Assembly (NCBI RefSeq): GCF_900090315.1
Contig: NZ_FMHZ01000002.1
Location: forward strand, 2,210,501-2,274,500
DNA from: Micromonospora citrea
Lineage (GTDB): Bacteria; Actinomycetota; Actinomycetes; Mycobacteriales; Micromonosporaceae
Reading direction: 5' to 3'
DNA: 64,000 nt
A program made the position numbers and the translations under genes. The stretch's first letter is position 1. Every line of letters starts with the position of its first letter. Of this stretch, positions 38,346-48,153 are shown in pieces. Under the pieces are notes generated by a model, which worked only from the letters and a program-made list of their open reading frames with translations, searched no databases and had not been told where the DNA came from.

Positions 38346-41021
38346 ATGAGTCGGTGGAGTTTCGTCGGCCGGGCGGATGAGCTCAACCGTCTGTTGTCGG
38401 CGGTGACCGGCGCGGAGGGACGGGGCCTCTTCTTCAGCGGGAGCGCGGGCATCGGCAAGAGCCGGCTGCTGCGCGAGGGCGTGGCGGCGCTGCCCCGCGA
38501 CAGCCACGCGGTCTGGTGGATCGCGGCCAGCGCCACCACGGCCGCGCTGCCGTTCGGCGGGCTGGTCCAGGTGCTCCCGGCCGAGCAGCCGCACGGCCTG
38601 TCCCCCGCCGGCATCCTGCGCTGGGCGGTGGACGTGCTGCAACAACAGGCCGCCGGCCGCCGGATCGTGCTGGCGATCGACGACGCGCACCTGCTCGACC
38701 CGCCGTCGGCCGCGCTGGTGCACCTGGTCGCCCGCGCCGAGAACGCCACGGTGATCGGCACGCTGCGCGACGGCGAGCAGATCCCGCTGCCGATCCGGGC
38801 CCTGTGGACCGACGACCTCGTCGACCACGTCGAGCTCAATCCGCTGCCACCGGCCGAGACCACCCGGCTGCTCTCCGAGATGCTCGACGGCCCGGTCGAC
38901 GCCACCTCCGCCGACCGGCTGGGCCGGCTCTCCGCGGGCAACCCGCTGCTGCTGCGCGAGCTGGTCTTTGCCGCCGACCGAGGGGAACTGACCCGCACGT
39001 ACGGGATCTGGAAGTGGACGGGCCGGCTGGAGCTGGCACCCAACCTGACCGACCTGATCGACACGCGGATCGGGCAGCTCACCCCGGGCGTCCGGGCCGT
39101 GGTGGAGCTGGTCGCCTTCGGCGAGCCGCTCGGCCTGCACCTGCTCAACCAGGCCGTCGACCCGGCCGACGTGGAACACGCCGAGGAGCGTGGCCTGATC
39201 GTCGTGGTCCACGACGACCGGCGGGCGAACGTGCGGCTGGCGCACCCGCTCTACGGCGAGGTGATGCGCCGCCGCTGCCCGGTCAGCCGGACCCGCCGCC
39301 TGCAGGCGCGCCTCGCCGAGCTGCTGGAGCAGGTCGGCAAGCGGCGCCGCGACGACCTGCTCCGGGTGGCCGTGTGGCGGCTCGACTCCGGCACCGCGCA
39401 GAACCCGGCCCTGCTGCTGGACGCGGCCGGGCAGGCGTTCGCCCGCTACGACGTGCCGCTGGCGACCCGGCTGGCCCGCGCGGCGCTGGACGCCGGCGGC
39501 GGCTTCGACGCCGCGGAGCTGCTGGCCACCATCCTGATGTTCGCCGACCGGCCCGACGAGGCGATCGAGGTCCTCGACGCCGTCTCCGCCGACATCCGGG
39601 GCGACCGGCGGCTGAGCCGCTGGCTGACGGTGCGGGGCATGGTCAGCTACTGGGGCCTGAGCCGCGAGTCCACCGTGGAGGAGATCGCGGCCCGCAGGGC
39701 GACCCTGGAGGACTCCACCGACCAGGCGCGGGTGCTGGCCTTCGAGGGCATCATGCGGCTGCACCGGCTGGACACCGGGCTCGCGCTGCGGCTCGGGCAG
39801 ACGGTGCTGGACCGGCCGGCGGCCAGCGTCTCCGCCCGGGAGCTGGCGCGCAGCACCATCGCCTACCTCCAGGCGGCGCAGGGGCAGCTGCACCGCAGCG
39901 CCACCGCGATCAACCAGGTGCAGGCCGAGGTGGCCCGCTGGCGGGCCGACATGCCCTACCTGCAACTGGCCCTGGAACTCGCCCGGGGCACCCGGCTGGC
40001 GCTCGCCGGCGACCTCGCCGGCATCGACGCCATCGTGGCCGACGAGTTCGCCGACCTGGCCGGCGCCGGGGACTTCCGGCTCGGCACCGGCTACCTGGCC
40101 ATCCTCCAGGCGTACGCGGCCCGCCTGCGCGGCCAGAGCGACACGGCGCTGCGGACCAGCCTCGAGGCGTGCGCGGTCCTCGCCACCAGCCGGGTCTACG
40201 CGGGGCTGGCCCAGGCCGAGCGGGCCCAGGCGGCGGCCCTGCGCGGGGACGCCGCGCAGGCGGCCGAGGCGATGGCGGAGGCCGACCGCACCCACGCCCC
40301 CGGCATGGCCGTGCTCTACCCGTGGCTGGAGCAGGCCCGGGGCGCGGTGCTCGCCGCCGGCGGCGACGTGCCCGGCGCCGCCAAGCACCTCAGCGCGCTC
40401 GCCGACCGGCTCCGCGCGGACGGCTTCGCCGGTCACGAGGTGCACGTGCTGCACGACCTGGTCCGGCTGGACCGGGCGACCGCCCCGATCGGTCCGACCT
40501 GCTCCGACGGCAGCCGGCGCACCGTCGCGCAGCGGCTGGCCGAGCTCTCCGAGCGGGTCGACGGTGACCTGCCGCCGCTGCTGGCCCGGCACGCCCGGGC
40601 CACCGCGGGCGACGCCGCCGACGAGTTGCTGGCGGTGGCCGACGGCTTCGAGGCGCTGGACCTGACCGTGTACGCGGCGGAGGCGACCGCCGCCGCCCTG
40701 GACCGGCTGCGCCGGCGGCGGTCGCCGTCGGCGGCCGCGGCCCGGGAACGCCTCGCCGCCCTGCTCGGCCGCTGCGACCTGCTCCGCACGCCGGCGTTGC
40801 AGGCCGGGGCGCCCACGCTGACCGAGCGCGAGTGGCAGGTGGCCCGGCTGGCGGCGGACGGCGTGACCAGCCGGGTCATCGCCGAGCGGCTCTACCTCTC
40901 CGCCCGCACCGTGGAGAACCACCTCCAGCGGATCTACAGCAAGCTCGGCGTGGCCGGCCGGGCCGAGCTGCGGTCCGCACTGCGGGCGATCCCGGGCCAC
41001 GAGGGCGGCGAGTCGGGCTGA
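38346..41021 (+). CDS. LAL-type LuxR family transcriptional regulator
   Basis: 891 residues from ATG 38346 (GTG 38301 is possible). N-terminal AAA/STAND ATPase: FVGRADELNRLLSAVTG, Walker A FFSGSAGIGKSRLLREGV, Walker B IVLAIDDAHLLDPPS. A long helical, TPR-like middle (about 300-800) follows. The C-terminal LuxR helix-turn-helix (about 825-885) is LTEREWQVARLAADGVTSRV then LSARTVENHLQRIYSKLGV. Large ATP-binding LuxR regulators control catabolic or secondary-metabolite genes. The adjacent pncB-pncA pair starts 16 bp downstream, and the divergent GTPase-like gene may be its target; neither is proven. Confidence 0.9.
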   Translation: MSRWSFVGRADELNRLLSAVTGAEGRGLFFSGSAGIGKSRLLREGVAALPRDSHAVWWIAASATTAALPFGGLVQVLPAEQPHGLSPAGILRWAVDVLQQQAAGRRIVLAIDDAHLLDPPSAALVHLVARAENATVIGTLRDGEQIPLPIRALWTDDLVDHVELNPLPPAETTRLLSEMLDGPVDATSADRLGRLSAGNPLLLRELVFAADRGELTRTYGIWKWTGRLELAPNLTDLIDTRIGQLTPGVRAVVELVAFGEPLGLHLLNQAVDPADVEHAEERGLIVVVHDDRRANVRLAHPLYGEVMRRRCPVSRTRRLQARLAELLEQVGKRRRDDLLRVAVWRLDSGTAQNPALLLDAAGQAFARYDVPLATRLARAALDAGGGFDAAELLATILMFADRPDEAIEVLDAVSADIRGDRRLSRWLTVRGMVSYWGLSRESTVEEIAARRATLEDSTDQARVLAFEGIMRLHRLDTGLALRLGQTVLDRPAASVSARELARSTIAYLQAAQGQLHRSATAINQVQAEVARWRADMPYLQLALELARGTRLALAGDLAGIDAIVADEFADLAGAGDFRLGTGYLAILQAYAARLRGQSDTALRTSLEACAVLATSRVYAGLAQAERAQAAALRGDAAQAAEAMAEADRTHAPGMAVLYPWLEQARGAVLAAGGDVPGAAKHLSALADRLRADGFAGHEVHVLHDLVRLDRATAPIGPTCSDGSRRTVAQRLAELSERVDGDLPPLLARHARATAGDAADELLAVADGFEALDLTVYAAEATAAALDRLRRRRSPSAAAARERLAALLGRCDLLRTPALQAGAPTLTEREWQVARLAADGVTSRVIAERLYLSARTVENHLQRIYSKLGVAGRAELRSALRAIPGHEGGESG

Positions 41022-41037
41022 ACTCTAGGCTGGGGCG

Positions 41038-42324
41038 GTGAGCACCCTTCGCCCCGCGCTGCTGACCGACCACTACGAGCTGACCATGGTCAGCGCCGCC
41101 CTGCGGGACGGTACCGCCGACCGCCGCTGCGTCTTCGAGGTGTTCAACCGGCGGCTGCCCGCCGGCCGGCGCTACGGGGTGGTCGCCGGCACCGGCCGGC
41201 TGATCGAGATGATCCGCGACTTCCGGTTCGACGCCGACGAGATCGACTTCCTGCGCCGCACCGGCGTCGTCGACGAGCAGGCCGCCGCCTGGCTGCGCGA
41301 CTACCGCTTCACCGGCGACGTCGACGGCTACGCCGAGGGTGAGCTGTTCTTCCCCGGCTCGCCGATCCTCACCGTCTCCGGCGGCTTCGCCGAGTGCGTG
41401 GTGCTGGAGACGCTGGTGCTCTCGGTGCTCAACTACGACAGCGCCGTCGCGGCCGCCGCCGCGCGGATGGTCACCGCGGCCCGCGGGCGGACCCTCATCG
41501 AGATGGGCTCCCGGCGGGCGCACGAGGAGGCGGCGGTGGCCGCGGCGCGGGCCGCGTACCTGGCCGGGTTCCGGTTCACCTCCAACCTCGCCGCCGGGCA
41601 GCGGTACGGCATCCCGACCGCCGGCACCGCCGCGCACGCGTTCACCCTGCTGCACGACGACGAGCGGGCCGCGTTCGCCTCGCAGGTCGCCACGCTGGGC
41701 AAGGAGACCACGCTGCTCGTCGACACGTACGACATCAGCCAGGGCATCCGCAACGCCATCGCCGTGGCCGGGCCCGACCTGCGGGCGGTACGGATCGACT
41801 CCGGCGACCTCGCCGTGATCGCCCAGCAGTCCCGCGAGCTGCTCGACTCGCTCGGCGCCACCGAGACGAAGATCATCGTCTCCGGCGACCTCGACGAGTA
41901 CGCCATCGCCGCCCTCGCCGCCGAGCCCGTCGACATGTACGGCGCCGGCACCGCCGTGGTCACCGGCTCCGGCGCCCCCACCGCCGGGCTGGTCTACAAG
42001 CTGGTCGAGGTCGACGGGCGCGCGGTGGTCAAGCGCTCCGAGCACAAGGCCACCATCGGCGGCCGGAAGGTGGCCGTACGCCGGCACAAGCCGACCGGCA
42101 CCGCCACCGAGGAGATCATCGTGCCGCAGGGGGTGCCGGACCGGCAGCCCAACGACCGCCTGTTGCAGCGGCCCTTCCTGGTCGGCGGCGAGCCGGTCGA
42201 CGGGCCCACCCTCGACGAGTCGCGGGAGCACCTGCGGCAGTGCCTGATCTCCATCCCCTGGGAGGGGCTGAAGCTCTCCGCCGGCGACCCGGCCATCCCG
42301 GTCACGGTCGTACCGGCCGACTGA
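41038..42324 (+). CDS. pncB: Nicotinate phosphoribosyltransferase
   Basis: 428 residues from GTG 41038. Makes nicotinate mononucleotide from nicotinate and PRPP in the NAD salvage pathway. Marks: LLTDHYELTMVSAALRDGTA, CVFEVFNRRLPAGRRYGVVA, IEMGSRRAHEEAAVAAARAA, GTAAHAFTLLHDDERAAFA, RIDSGDLAVIA and VSGDLDEYAI. Lies 16 bp after the LuxR gene and 13 bp before pncA, so pncB and pncA form an operon. In mycobacteria pncB1 is also next to clpS, so the neighbourhood is conserved here with an insertion. Confidence 0.95.
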   Translation: MSTLRPALLTDHYELTMVSAALRDGTADRRCVFEVFNRRLPAGRRYGVVAGTGRLIEMIRDFRFDADEIDFLRRTGVVDEQAAAWLRDYRFTGDVDGYAEGELFFPGSPILTVSGGFAECVVLETLVLSVLNYDSAVAAAAARMVTAARGRTLIEMGSRRAHEEAAVAAARAAYLAGFRFTSNLAAGQRYGIPTAGTAAHAFTLLHDDERAAFASQVATLGKETTLLVDTYDISQGIRNAIAVAGPDLRAVRIDSGDLAVIAQQSRELLDSLGATETKIIVSGDLDEYAIAALAAEPVDMYGAGTAVVTGSGAPTAGLVYKLVEVDGRAVVKRSEHKATIGGRKVAVRRHKPTGTATEEIIVPQGVPDRQPNDRLLQRPFLVGGEPVDGPTLDESREHLRQCLISIPWEGLKLSAGDPAIPVTVVPAD

Positions 42325-42337
42325 AAGGAGCACTCCG

Positions 42338-42919
42338 GTGGGTAACGCGCTGATCATCGTGGACGTCCAGAACGACTTCTGCGAGGGCGGGTCGCTGGCC
42401 GTCGGTGGCGGGGCCGGCGTGGCGGCCGGCGTCACCCGGCTGCTCGCGGCCGAGCCGGGCCGCTGGGACCACGTGGTGGCGACGAAGGACTACCACGTGG
42501 ACCCGGGGGCGCACTTCGGCGACCCGCCGGACTTCGTGGACTCCTGGCCGCGGCACTGCGTGGTGGGCACCCCGGGCTCCGAGTTCCACCCCGACCTGGC
42601 GACCGACCGGATCGAGGCGATCTTCCACAAGGGCGAGCACGCGGCGGCGTACTCGGGCTTCGAGGGGCACGCCGACGACGGCGAGTGCCTGGCCGACTGG
42701 CTCCGCCGGCACGGGGTGGACACGGTCGAACTGGTCGGCATCGCCACCGACCACTGCGTACGGGCCACCGCCCTCGACGCCGCCCGGGAGGGCTTCGCCA
42801 CCACCGTGCTGCTGGACCTGACCGCCGGCGTCGCGCCCGGCACCACCGACGTGGCGCTGCGGGCGATGGAGGGCGCCGGGGTCACGCTGCGCGGGGAGCC
42901 TGTGATCAGGGCCGCATGA
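42338..42919 (+). CDS. pncA: Nicotinamidase
   Basis: 193 residues from GTG 42338 with an AAAGGAG site. Converts nicotinamide to nicotinate, feeding PncB. Catalytic triad visible: Asp in LIIVDVQNDFCEGG, Lys in FHKGEHAAAYSGF, Cys in IATDHCVRATALDA; metal-site region KDYHVDPGAHFGDPPDF. Isochorismatase fold. Salvage partner of pncB. Confidence 0.95.
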   Translation: MGNALIIVDVQNDFCEGGSLAVGGGAGVAAGVTRLLAAEPGRWDHVVATKDYHVDPGAHFGDPPDFVDSWPRHCVVGTPGSEFHPDLATDRIEAIFHKGEHAAAYSGFEGHADDGECLADWLRRHGVDTVELVGIATDHCVRATALDAAREGFATTVLLDLTAGVAPGTTDVALRAMEGAGVTLRGEPVIRAA

Positions 42920-42984
42920 GGCGGTAAATCGTTGGCGGGTGTCGTACCCCGGGCCGAGGATGTCCGGCGGAGGTACGCACCGAC

Positions 42985-44199
42985 ATGAACCTGAAGCCTT
43001 ACCGGGAGGCGCTCGCCCTGCCCGGTCTCCGCTCGCTGCTGCTGGTGTCGGTGCTCGCCCGCATCCCGCTCACCGCGACCGGGGTGACCCTGACGTTCTA
43101 CGTCGTGCTCGACCTCGGGCGCGGCTACGGGGCGGCCGGGCTCGTCGGCGCGGCCATCACCGTCGGCGCCGCGATCGGCGGCCCGCTGCTCGGCCGCCTG
43201 ATCGACCGGCACGGGCTGCGACCGGTGCTCGTGCTCACCGGGATCGTCGAGGCGGTCTTCTGGTCCACCGCGCCGATGCTGCCCTATCCGCTGCTGCTGC
43301 CGGCCGCGTTCCTCGCCGGTTCGCTGGCCCTGCCGATCTTCTCGGTGGTCCGGCAGTCGGTCGCCGCGTTGGTGCCGCCGGAGCGGCGCCGCCCCGCGTA
43401 CGCCCTGGACTCGATGTCGGTGGAGCTGTCGTTCATGGTCGGCCCCGCGCTGGCCGTGGCGGCGGTCACCGCCATCTCCGCCCGCACGACCCTCTACCTG
43501 GTCGGCGCGGGGATCGTCGCCGCCGGCATCGCGTTCTGGGTGCTCAACCCGCCCACCCGGGGCGGCGGCGAGCCCGTCGGGCCCCAGCCGAAGGTGCCGC
43601 GCCGGGCGTGGCTCACCCCACGGCTGCTCGCCGTGCTGGCGATCAGCACCGCCGGCACGCTGGTGCTCGGCGGCACCGACGTGGCCGTGGTCGCCGTGCT
43701 CCGGGAGAGCGGCGACGTCGGGTGGACGGGCGCCGTCCTCGCCGTCTGGGCGGTCGCCTCGCTGGTCGGCGGCTTCGCGTACGGGGCCGTCAGCCGCTCG
43801 TTCTCGCCGCTGGCCCTGATGGGCGCGCTCAGCCTCTGCACCATCCCGGTCGGGCTGGGCGGCGCACACTGGTGGCTGCTCTGCCTGGCGCTGATCCCCG
43901 CGGGGGCGCTCTGCGCGCCGACCCTCGCGGCCACCGCCGACGCGGTGAGCCGGCTCGCCCCCGCCTCCGTACGCGGCGAGGCGATGGGCCTGCACGGCTC
44001 GGCGGTGACCGTCGGGATCGCGGTCGGCGCCCCGCTCGCCGGCGCGGTGATCGACGCCTCCGCCCCGGCCTGGGGCTTCGCGGTCACCGGCGGGATCGGC
44101 GCGCTGGTGGCGCTGGCCGTGCTCCCGATCGAGCTGCGCCGCCGCCGCACCGCCGCCCCGGTCCCGCCCGAACCGGACCTGGCCCCCGCCGTCAGCTGA
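42985..44199 (+). CDS. MFS transporter
   Basis: 404 residues, 12 predicted membrane helices. ATG 42985. Motif-A-like GPLLGRLIDRHGLRPVLVL between helices 2 and 3 identifies the major facilitator superfamily; the C-terminal half repeats the pattern with GGFAYGAVSRSFSP. Sequence resembles drug- or metabolite-efflux MFS proteins of actinobacteria. It follows pncA by 65 bp but a link to NAD salvage is not evident. Substrate unknown. Confidence 0.88.
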   Translation: MNLKPYREALALPGLRSLLLVSVLARIPLTATGVTLTFYVVLDLGRGYGAAGLVGAAITVGAAIGGPLLGRLIDRHGLRPVLVLTGIVEAVFWSTAPMLPYPLLLPAAFLAGSLALPIFSVVRQSVAALVPPERRRPAYALDSMSVELSFMVGPALAVAAVTAISARTTLYLVGAGIVAAGIAFWVLNPPTRGGGEPVGPQPKVPRRAWLTPRLLAVLAISTAGTLVLGGTDVAVVAVLRESGDVGWTGAVLAVWAVASLVGGFAYGAVSRSFSPLALMGALSLCTIPVGLGGAHWWLLCLALIPAGALCAPTLAATADAVSRLAPASVRGEAMGLHGSAVTVGIAVGAPLAGAVIDASAPAWGFAVTGGIGALVALAVLPIELRRRRTAAPVPPEPDLAPAVS

Positions 44200-44267
44200 G
44201 CCCACCCCGAACCGACCAGCTCACGCGCCGGCCCACGCGCTCCGCCCGCTCGATGCGGCGCCATCCA

Positions 44268-44408
44268 AGCCGAGCCGGGCCGAGCCGGGCCGAGCCGGGC
44301 CGGGCCGGGCCGGGCCGAGCCGGGCCGAGCCGGGCCGAGCCGGGCCGAGCCGGGCCGGGCCGGGCCGGGCCGGGCCGGGCCGAGCCGGGCCGAGCCGAGC
44401 CGAGCCGG
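44268..44408. repeat. GCCGR pentanucleotide tandem repeat
   Basis: About 28 units of GCCGA/GCCGG alternate here, degenerating into related units up to about 44480. It begins some 70 bp after the MFS stop. It is the left part of a 633-bp gap with no gene. Frames that read through it give only Gly/Pro/Ala/Arg-type periodic peptides. Confidence 0.95.
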
Positions 44409-44650
44409 GTCAAGCCTGGCGGACCAGGCCAAGCCAGGTGAGGCCGAGCCGAGTCGGCCGCGCGACCGAGCCGGGCCGTGCCAGGCGCGCTGGCTATCGG
44501 AGTAGTCCGCGACGGCTCACCCCGGCCGGGCCCCCGCTGACCCCGTGCGAACCGCCCCGATCTGACCCGAGCCGCCGCCCTCGGGGTTCTCACTCCGACG
44601 GAACCGTCCGATGCCCCTCTGTCCGCCCCGGGGCAATGTCACGACGACAT

Positions 44651-44696
44651 CGGGGAAGTTGCTGCCTCGGCGTCCGCTGATGCGGCAGTTTCCCCG
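44651..44696. other. Long wobble-paired hairpin, possible REP-like or regulatory RNA element
   Basis: Arms CGGGGAAGTTGCTGC (44651-44665) and GCGGCAGTTTCCCCG (44682-44696) pair over 15 positions when G-U is allowed, with a 16-nt loop. The sequence GAAGTTGCTG recurs at 44696-44705. Compensating G-U positions point to an RNA structure. It lies about 140 bp beyond the ctaD stop. Confidence 0.55.
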
Positions 44697-44780
44697 AAGT
44701 TGCTGGCCGGACCGAGGAGAGCGCAGAGAGCGCGGGAGCGGCGAGAACCGGGCGGGGTGGGAGCAGGAGGCGGGAACGGC

Positions 44781-44816
44781 GACGGGCGCCGACCCCCGGT
44801 GGGGGTGGCGCCCGTC
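44781..44816 (-). terminator. Strong hairpin terminator after ctaD
   Basis: GACGGGCGCC (44781-44790) pairs with GGCGCCCGTC (44807-44816), and inside it ACCCCC pairs with GGGGGT around a 3-nt loop, giving about 16 paired bases with one bulge. It starts 17 bp past the ctaD stop. Confidence 0.8.
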
Positions 44817-44832
44817 GTACGTGGTGCTGGTG

Positions 44833-46590
44833 TCAGTGGCGGTCGATGTCGGAGGCGGTGTCCTCCCGGTAGCTCGCGCCACCGTCGGACTCGCTGGTCA
44901 GCGGCTTGGCGCCGCCCTCCGGCGGGCCGGCCAGGGACTGGCCGGCGGCCAGCTCCGGGAACTTGTGGTCGAACGCCGGCCGCTCGGAGCGGATCCGCGG
45001 CATCCGGTCGAAGTTCCGCAGCGGGGGCGGCGAGCTGGTCGCCCACTCCAGCGAGTTGCCGTGGCCCCAGGGGTCGTCGACCTCGACGACCGGCCCGGCC
45101 TTGTACGACTTCCAGCAGTTCCAGATGAACGGCAGCGTCGAGATACCGGTGATGAACGCGCCGATCGTGGAGATCATGTTCAGCGTGGTGAAGCCGTCGG
45201 TGGGCAGGTAGTCGGCGTACCGACGCGGCATGCCCTCGTTGCCCAGCCAGTGCTGCACCAGGAACGTGGTGTGGAAGCCGATCATGGTCAGCCAGAAGTG
45301 CACCTTGCCCAGCCGCTCGTCGAGCATGCGGCCGAACATCTTCGGGAACCAGAAGTAGATGCCGGCGAAGACGGCGAACACGATCGTGCCGAAGAGCACG
45401 TAGTGGAAGTGCGCCACCACGAAGTACGAGTCGTGCAGGTGGAAGTCGAGCGGCGGGCTGGCGAGCAGCACACCGGTGAGACCACCGAAGAGGAAGGTGA
45501 CCAGGAAGCCGAGCGAGAAGAGCATCGGCGTCTCGAAGCTGACCTGGCCCCGCCACATGGTGCCGATCCAGTTGAAGAACTTCATACCGGTCGGCACGGC
45601 GATCAGGTAGCTCAGGAAGCTGAAGAAGGGCAGCAGCACCTGGCCGGTGGCGAACATGTGGTGCGCCCAGACGCTCATCGACAGACCCGCGATGGCGATG
45701 GTGGCGGCGACCAGACCCTTGTAGCCGAAGATCGGCTTGCGGGAGAAGACCGGGATGACCTCGCTGACGATGCCGAAGAACGGCAGCGCGATGATGTACA
45801 CCTCGGGGTGGCCGAAGAACCAGAAGAGGTGCTGGTAGAGCATCGGCCCGCCGGTCGCCGGGTCGTACACGTGGGCGCCGAGGATGCGGTCCGCGGCCAG
45901 CGCCAGGAGCGCGGCGGCGAGCAGCGGGAAGACCAGGATCACCAGGAGGCTGGTGACCAGCATGTTCCAGGTGAAGATCGGCATCCGGAACATGGTCATG
46001 CCCGGCGCGCGCAGGGTCAGGATCGTGGTGATCAGGTTGACCGCGCCGAGGATCGAGCCCAGGCCGGAGATGACCAGGCCGATCACCCACAGGTTGGCGC
46101 CGACGCCCGGGGAGTGCTCGACGCTGCTCAGCGGCGCGTAGGCGGTCCAGCCGAAGTCGGCGGCGCCGCCCGGGGTGAGGAAGCCGACCATCGTCATCGA
46201 GCCGCCGAAGAGGAACAGCCAGTAGGCGAAGCTGTTCAGCCGGGGGAACGACACGTCGGGCGCGCCGATCTGCAGCGGCACCACGTAGTTCGCGAAGGCG
46301 AACACGATCGGCGTCGCGAAGAACAGCAGCATGATCGTGCCGTGCATGGTGAAGAGCTGGTTGTACTGCTCGGGCGACAGGAACTGCAGCCCGGGTCGGG
46401 CCAGCTCGGCCCGCATGATCAGGGCCATCAGGCCGCCGATCATGAAGAACACGAACGCGGTGACCATGTACATGATCCCGATCTGCTTCGCGTCCGTGGT
46501 CCGCAGCAGCCGCGCGATGGCCGACCCCTTGACCGGCGCTCGGACCGGCCAGGGCCGGGTCACGACCGGCTTGGGTGCGACGGTGGTCAC
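44833..46590 (-). CDS. ctaD: Cytochrome c oxidase subunit I (aa3 type)
   Basis: 585 residues from GTG 46590, chosen because GGAGG lies 6 nt upstream; the frame could extend to 46626. Core catalytic subunit of the terminal oxidase: 12 membrane helices with heme a, heme a3 and CuB ligands. Marks: [35 protein letters not shown] (CuB His and cross-linked Tyr), [11 protein letters not shown], and [15 protein letters not shown]. The other subunits and ctaB are not in the window, so this is an isolated locus, as seen in other actinobacteria. About 90 hydrophilic residues form the C-terminal tail. Confidence 0.97.
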   Translation of the reverse strand: MTTVAPKPVVTRPWPVRAPVKGSAIARLLRTTDAKQIGIMYMVTAFVFFMIGGLMALIMRAELARPGLQFLSPEQYNQLFTMHGTIMLLFFATPIVFAFANYVVPLQIGAPDVSFPRLNSFAYWLFLFGGSMTMVGFLTPGGAADFGWTAYAPLSSVEHSPGVGANLWVIGLVISGLGSILGAVNLITTILTLRAPGMTMFRMPIFTWNMLVTSLLVILVFPLLAAALLALAADRILGAHVYDPATGGPMLYQHLFWFFGHPEVYIIALPFFGIVSEVIPVFSRKPIFGYKGLVAATIAIAGLSMSVWAHHMFATGQVLLPFFSFLSYLIAVPTGMKFFNWIGTMWRGQVSFETPMLFSLGFLVTFLFGGLTGVLLASPPLDFHLHDSYFVVAHFHYVLFGTIVFAVFAGIYFWFPKMFGRMLDERLGKVHFWLTMIGFHTTFLVQHWLGNEGMPRRYADYLPTDGFTTLNMISTIGAFITGISTLPFIWNCWKSYKAGPVVEVDDPWGHGNSLEWATSSPPPLRNFDRMPRIRSERPAFDHKFPELAAGQSLAGPPEGGAKPLTSESDGGASYREDTASDIDRH

Positions 46591-46745
46591 GAGTGGCCTC
46601 CGGTTCTGGGTTGTCCCGCTCGGCACGCGCTGGTTATCTGCGGGCCGTCATCCGCAAGGAGGATAGTCCCCGGCAGGTGGCTGCGCCGCGTGGGGTGGTC
46701 GGGTAACCTCTGCCACCCTGCCCGGTGGCCGGCCCGGACCCGTTC

Positions 46746-47852
46746 CTACAGCGGGCCGAGCAGCAGCCGGTAGTGCTCGCCGAAGATGCGGCCGCCGCGC
46801 CCGCGCAGCAGAGGGTCGCGCAGCGCCGGCGGCACGTCCCGGGTCCGGTTGCGGTCCCGGGTCCGGTCCCGCACCCATCGCGTACGCGGGCGACGACGAC
46901 TCTCGTACGCCGTCAGCGCGGCCTCGACGCTGCCGGCCGCCCGGAGCGACTCGGCGAGCACGACGGCGTCCTCCAGTGCCATCGCCGCGCCCTGGGACAG
47001 GGTCGGGGCGGTGGCGTGCGCGGCGTCGCCGACGAGCAGCACCCGTCCCCGGAACCAGCGTCCGAGCTCCACCTCCTCGGTGACGCCGACGTGCACCCGC
47101 TCCAGTGCCTCCAGCACCTCGGGCACCGGCCCGCCGTAGTCGCCGAAGAGTTCGCGCAGCCGGGCCACCGGGTCGGTCGGCGGGGTCGTGCCGGCCTCGT
47201 CGGCGTAGCAGTGCAACCGTCCGGCGCCGAGCGGCACGAGGAGGAAGCCGGCGCGCTGGCCGAGCAGGGCGGTCCACTCCGCGAGCCGGGGGCCGCCGCG
47301 CACGACGGCGCGGTAGACGACCTGACCGGCGGCGCTGGGCGGGCCGCCGAGCGCGGCGAGGGCGCGGATGGAGGAGCGTGGCCCGTCGGCGCCGACCACC
47401 AGGTCGTACTCGGTGGCGGTGCCGTCGACGAAGGTGACGCCGACGGCCTGCGGCAACAGGTCGATGGTGCGCACCTCCGCGCCGTGCCGGACGGCGCCGC
47501 CCGCGCCGGTGAGCAGCACCCGGTGCAGTTCCGCCCGGGGCAGGGCCCGGCACTCGCCGACGCCGGCCCAGAGCGCGTCCAGGTCGACCTCGCACAGCGG
47601 CGCCCCGGCGGCGTCGAGGAACCGCTGGCGGTGGATGACCTGCCCGAGCGGTCGGACCGGCCCGTCGAGGTCCAGCCGGCGCAGCGCCCGGGCGGCGTTG
47701 CCGGGCAGGTAGAGCCCTGTCTCGGCGTTCTCGCCCGGGGGGAGCTTCTCGGTGACGTCGGGCCGGAAGCCCACCATCCGCAGCGCCCGGGCCACGGCCA
47801 GACCGGCGATGCCCGCGCCGACGACGAGGATGCGCAGGGGGGAGCCACCCAT
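46746..47852 (-). CDS. FAD-dependent monooxygenase
   Basis: 368 residues from ATG 47852. PHBH-type flavin hydroxylase: N-terminal FAD-binding RILVVGAGIAGLAVARALRM (GxGxxG), DG motif YDLVVGADGPRSSIRALAAL, and the second FAD motif RVLLVGDAAHATAPTLSQGA with AMALEDAVVLAESL. Acts on a small aromatic or polyketide substrate using NAD(P)H and O2; the substrate is not identifiable. Divergent from the cellulase gene; no clustered biosynthetic genes. Confidence 0.92.
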   Translation of the reverse strand: MGGSPLRILVVGAGIAGLAVARALRMVGFRPDVTEKLPPGENAETGLYLPGNAARALRRLDLDGPVRPLGQVIHRQRFLDAAGAPLCEVDLDALWAGVGECRALPRAELHRVLLTGAGGAVRHGAEVRTIDLLPQAVGVTFVDGTATEYDLVVGADGPRSSIRALAALGGPPSAAGQVVYRAVVRGGPRLAEWTALLGQRAGFLLVPLGAGRLHCYADEAGTTPPTDPVARLRELFGDYGGPVPEVLEALERVHVGVTEEVELGRWFRGRVLLVGDAAHATAPTLSQGAAMALEDAVVLAESLRAAGSVEAALTAYESRRRPRTRWVRDRTRDRNRTRDVPPALRDPLLRGRGGRIFGEHYRLLLGPL

Positions 47853-48047
47853 GGTGGTGTACGCCTCCGGAGGGGTTCGGCACGCGTTGGAGGCAAGACA
47901 CTACTCGGCGCAATCAGCGCACACCAGAGTCAATCGTCCCATCTGAAACATTCCTCGGCGCGGCGCAGGCGGCGCTCGGCCACCACCTGCCCACCGCGGG
48001 GCTTGTGCGTGACAAACCTCACTTTCCTCTCTATTACCCCGGGCCCG

Positions 48048-48101
48048 TTGCGCAAGGGTTTCAGAGGTGTAAATGTGTCGCTGAGTGTGGGAGCGCTCCC
48101 G
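48048..48101 (+). promoter_or_regulatory. GH12 promoter with CebR-like operator
   Basis: Possible -35 TTGCGC (48048-48053), 16-bp spacer, TAAATG at 48070-48075. TGGGAGCGCTCCCG at 48088-48101 matches the CebR cellobiose-repressor operator TGGGAGCGCTCCCA at 13 of 14 positions. It lies just downstream of the predicted transcription start, so repression by a roadblock is expected and cellobiose should induce the gene. Confidence 0.75.
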
Positions 48102-48153
48102 AAACCGATCCGTCCGACCCGTCCGGCGTCTCCACGCCGAAGCAAGGAGCGTC

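Noticed and set aside
38142..41000. 952-codon open frame antisense to the LAL regulator
   Set aside because: GC-rich third-position shadow: composition is Arg/Gly/Pro/His/Gln biased, with no domain, while the plus-strand frame has clear ATPase and LuxR motifs.
42939..44441. 500-codon plus-strand frame overlapping the MFS gene and reading through the pentanucleotide tract
   Set aside because: Shadow of the MFS gene in another frame; the extension is repetitive peptide only.
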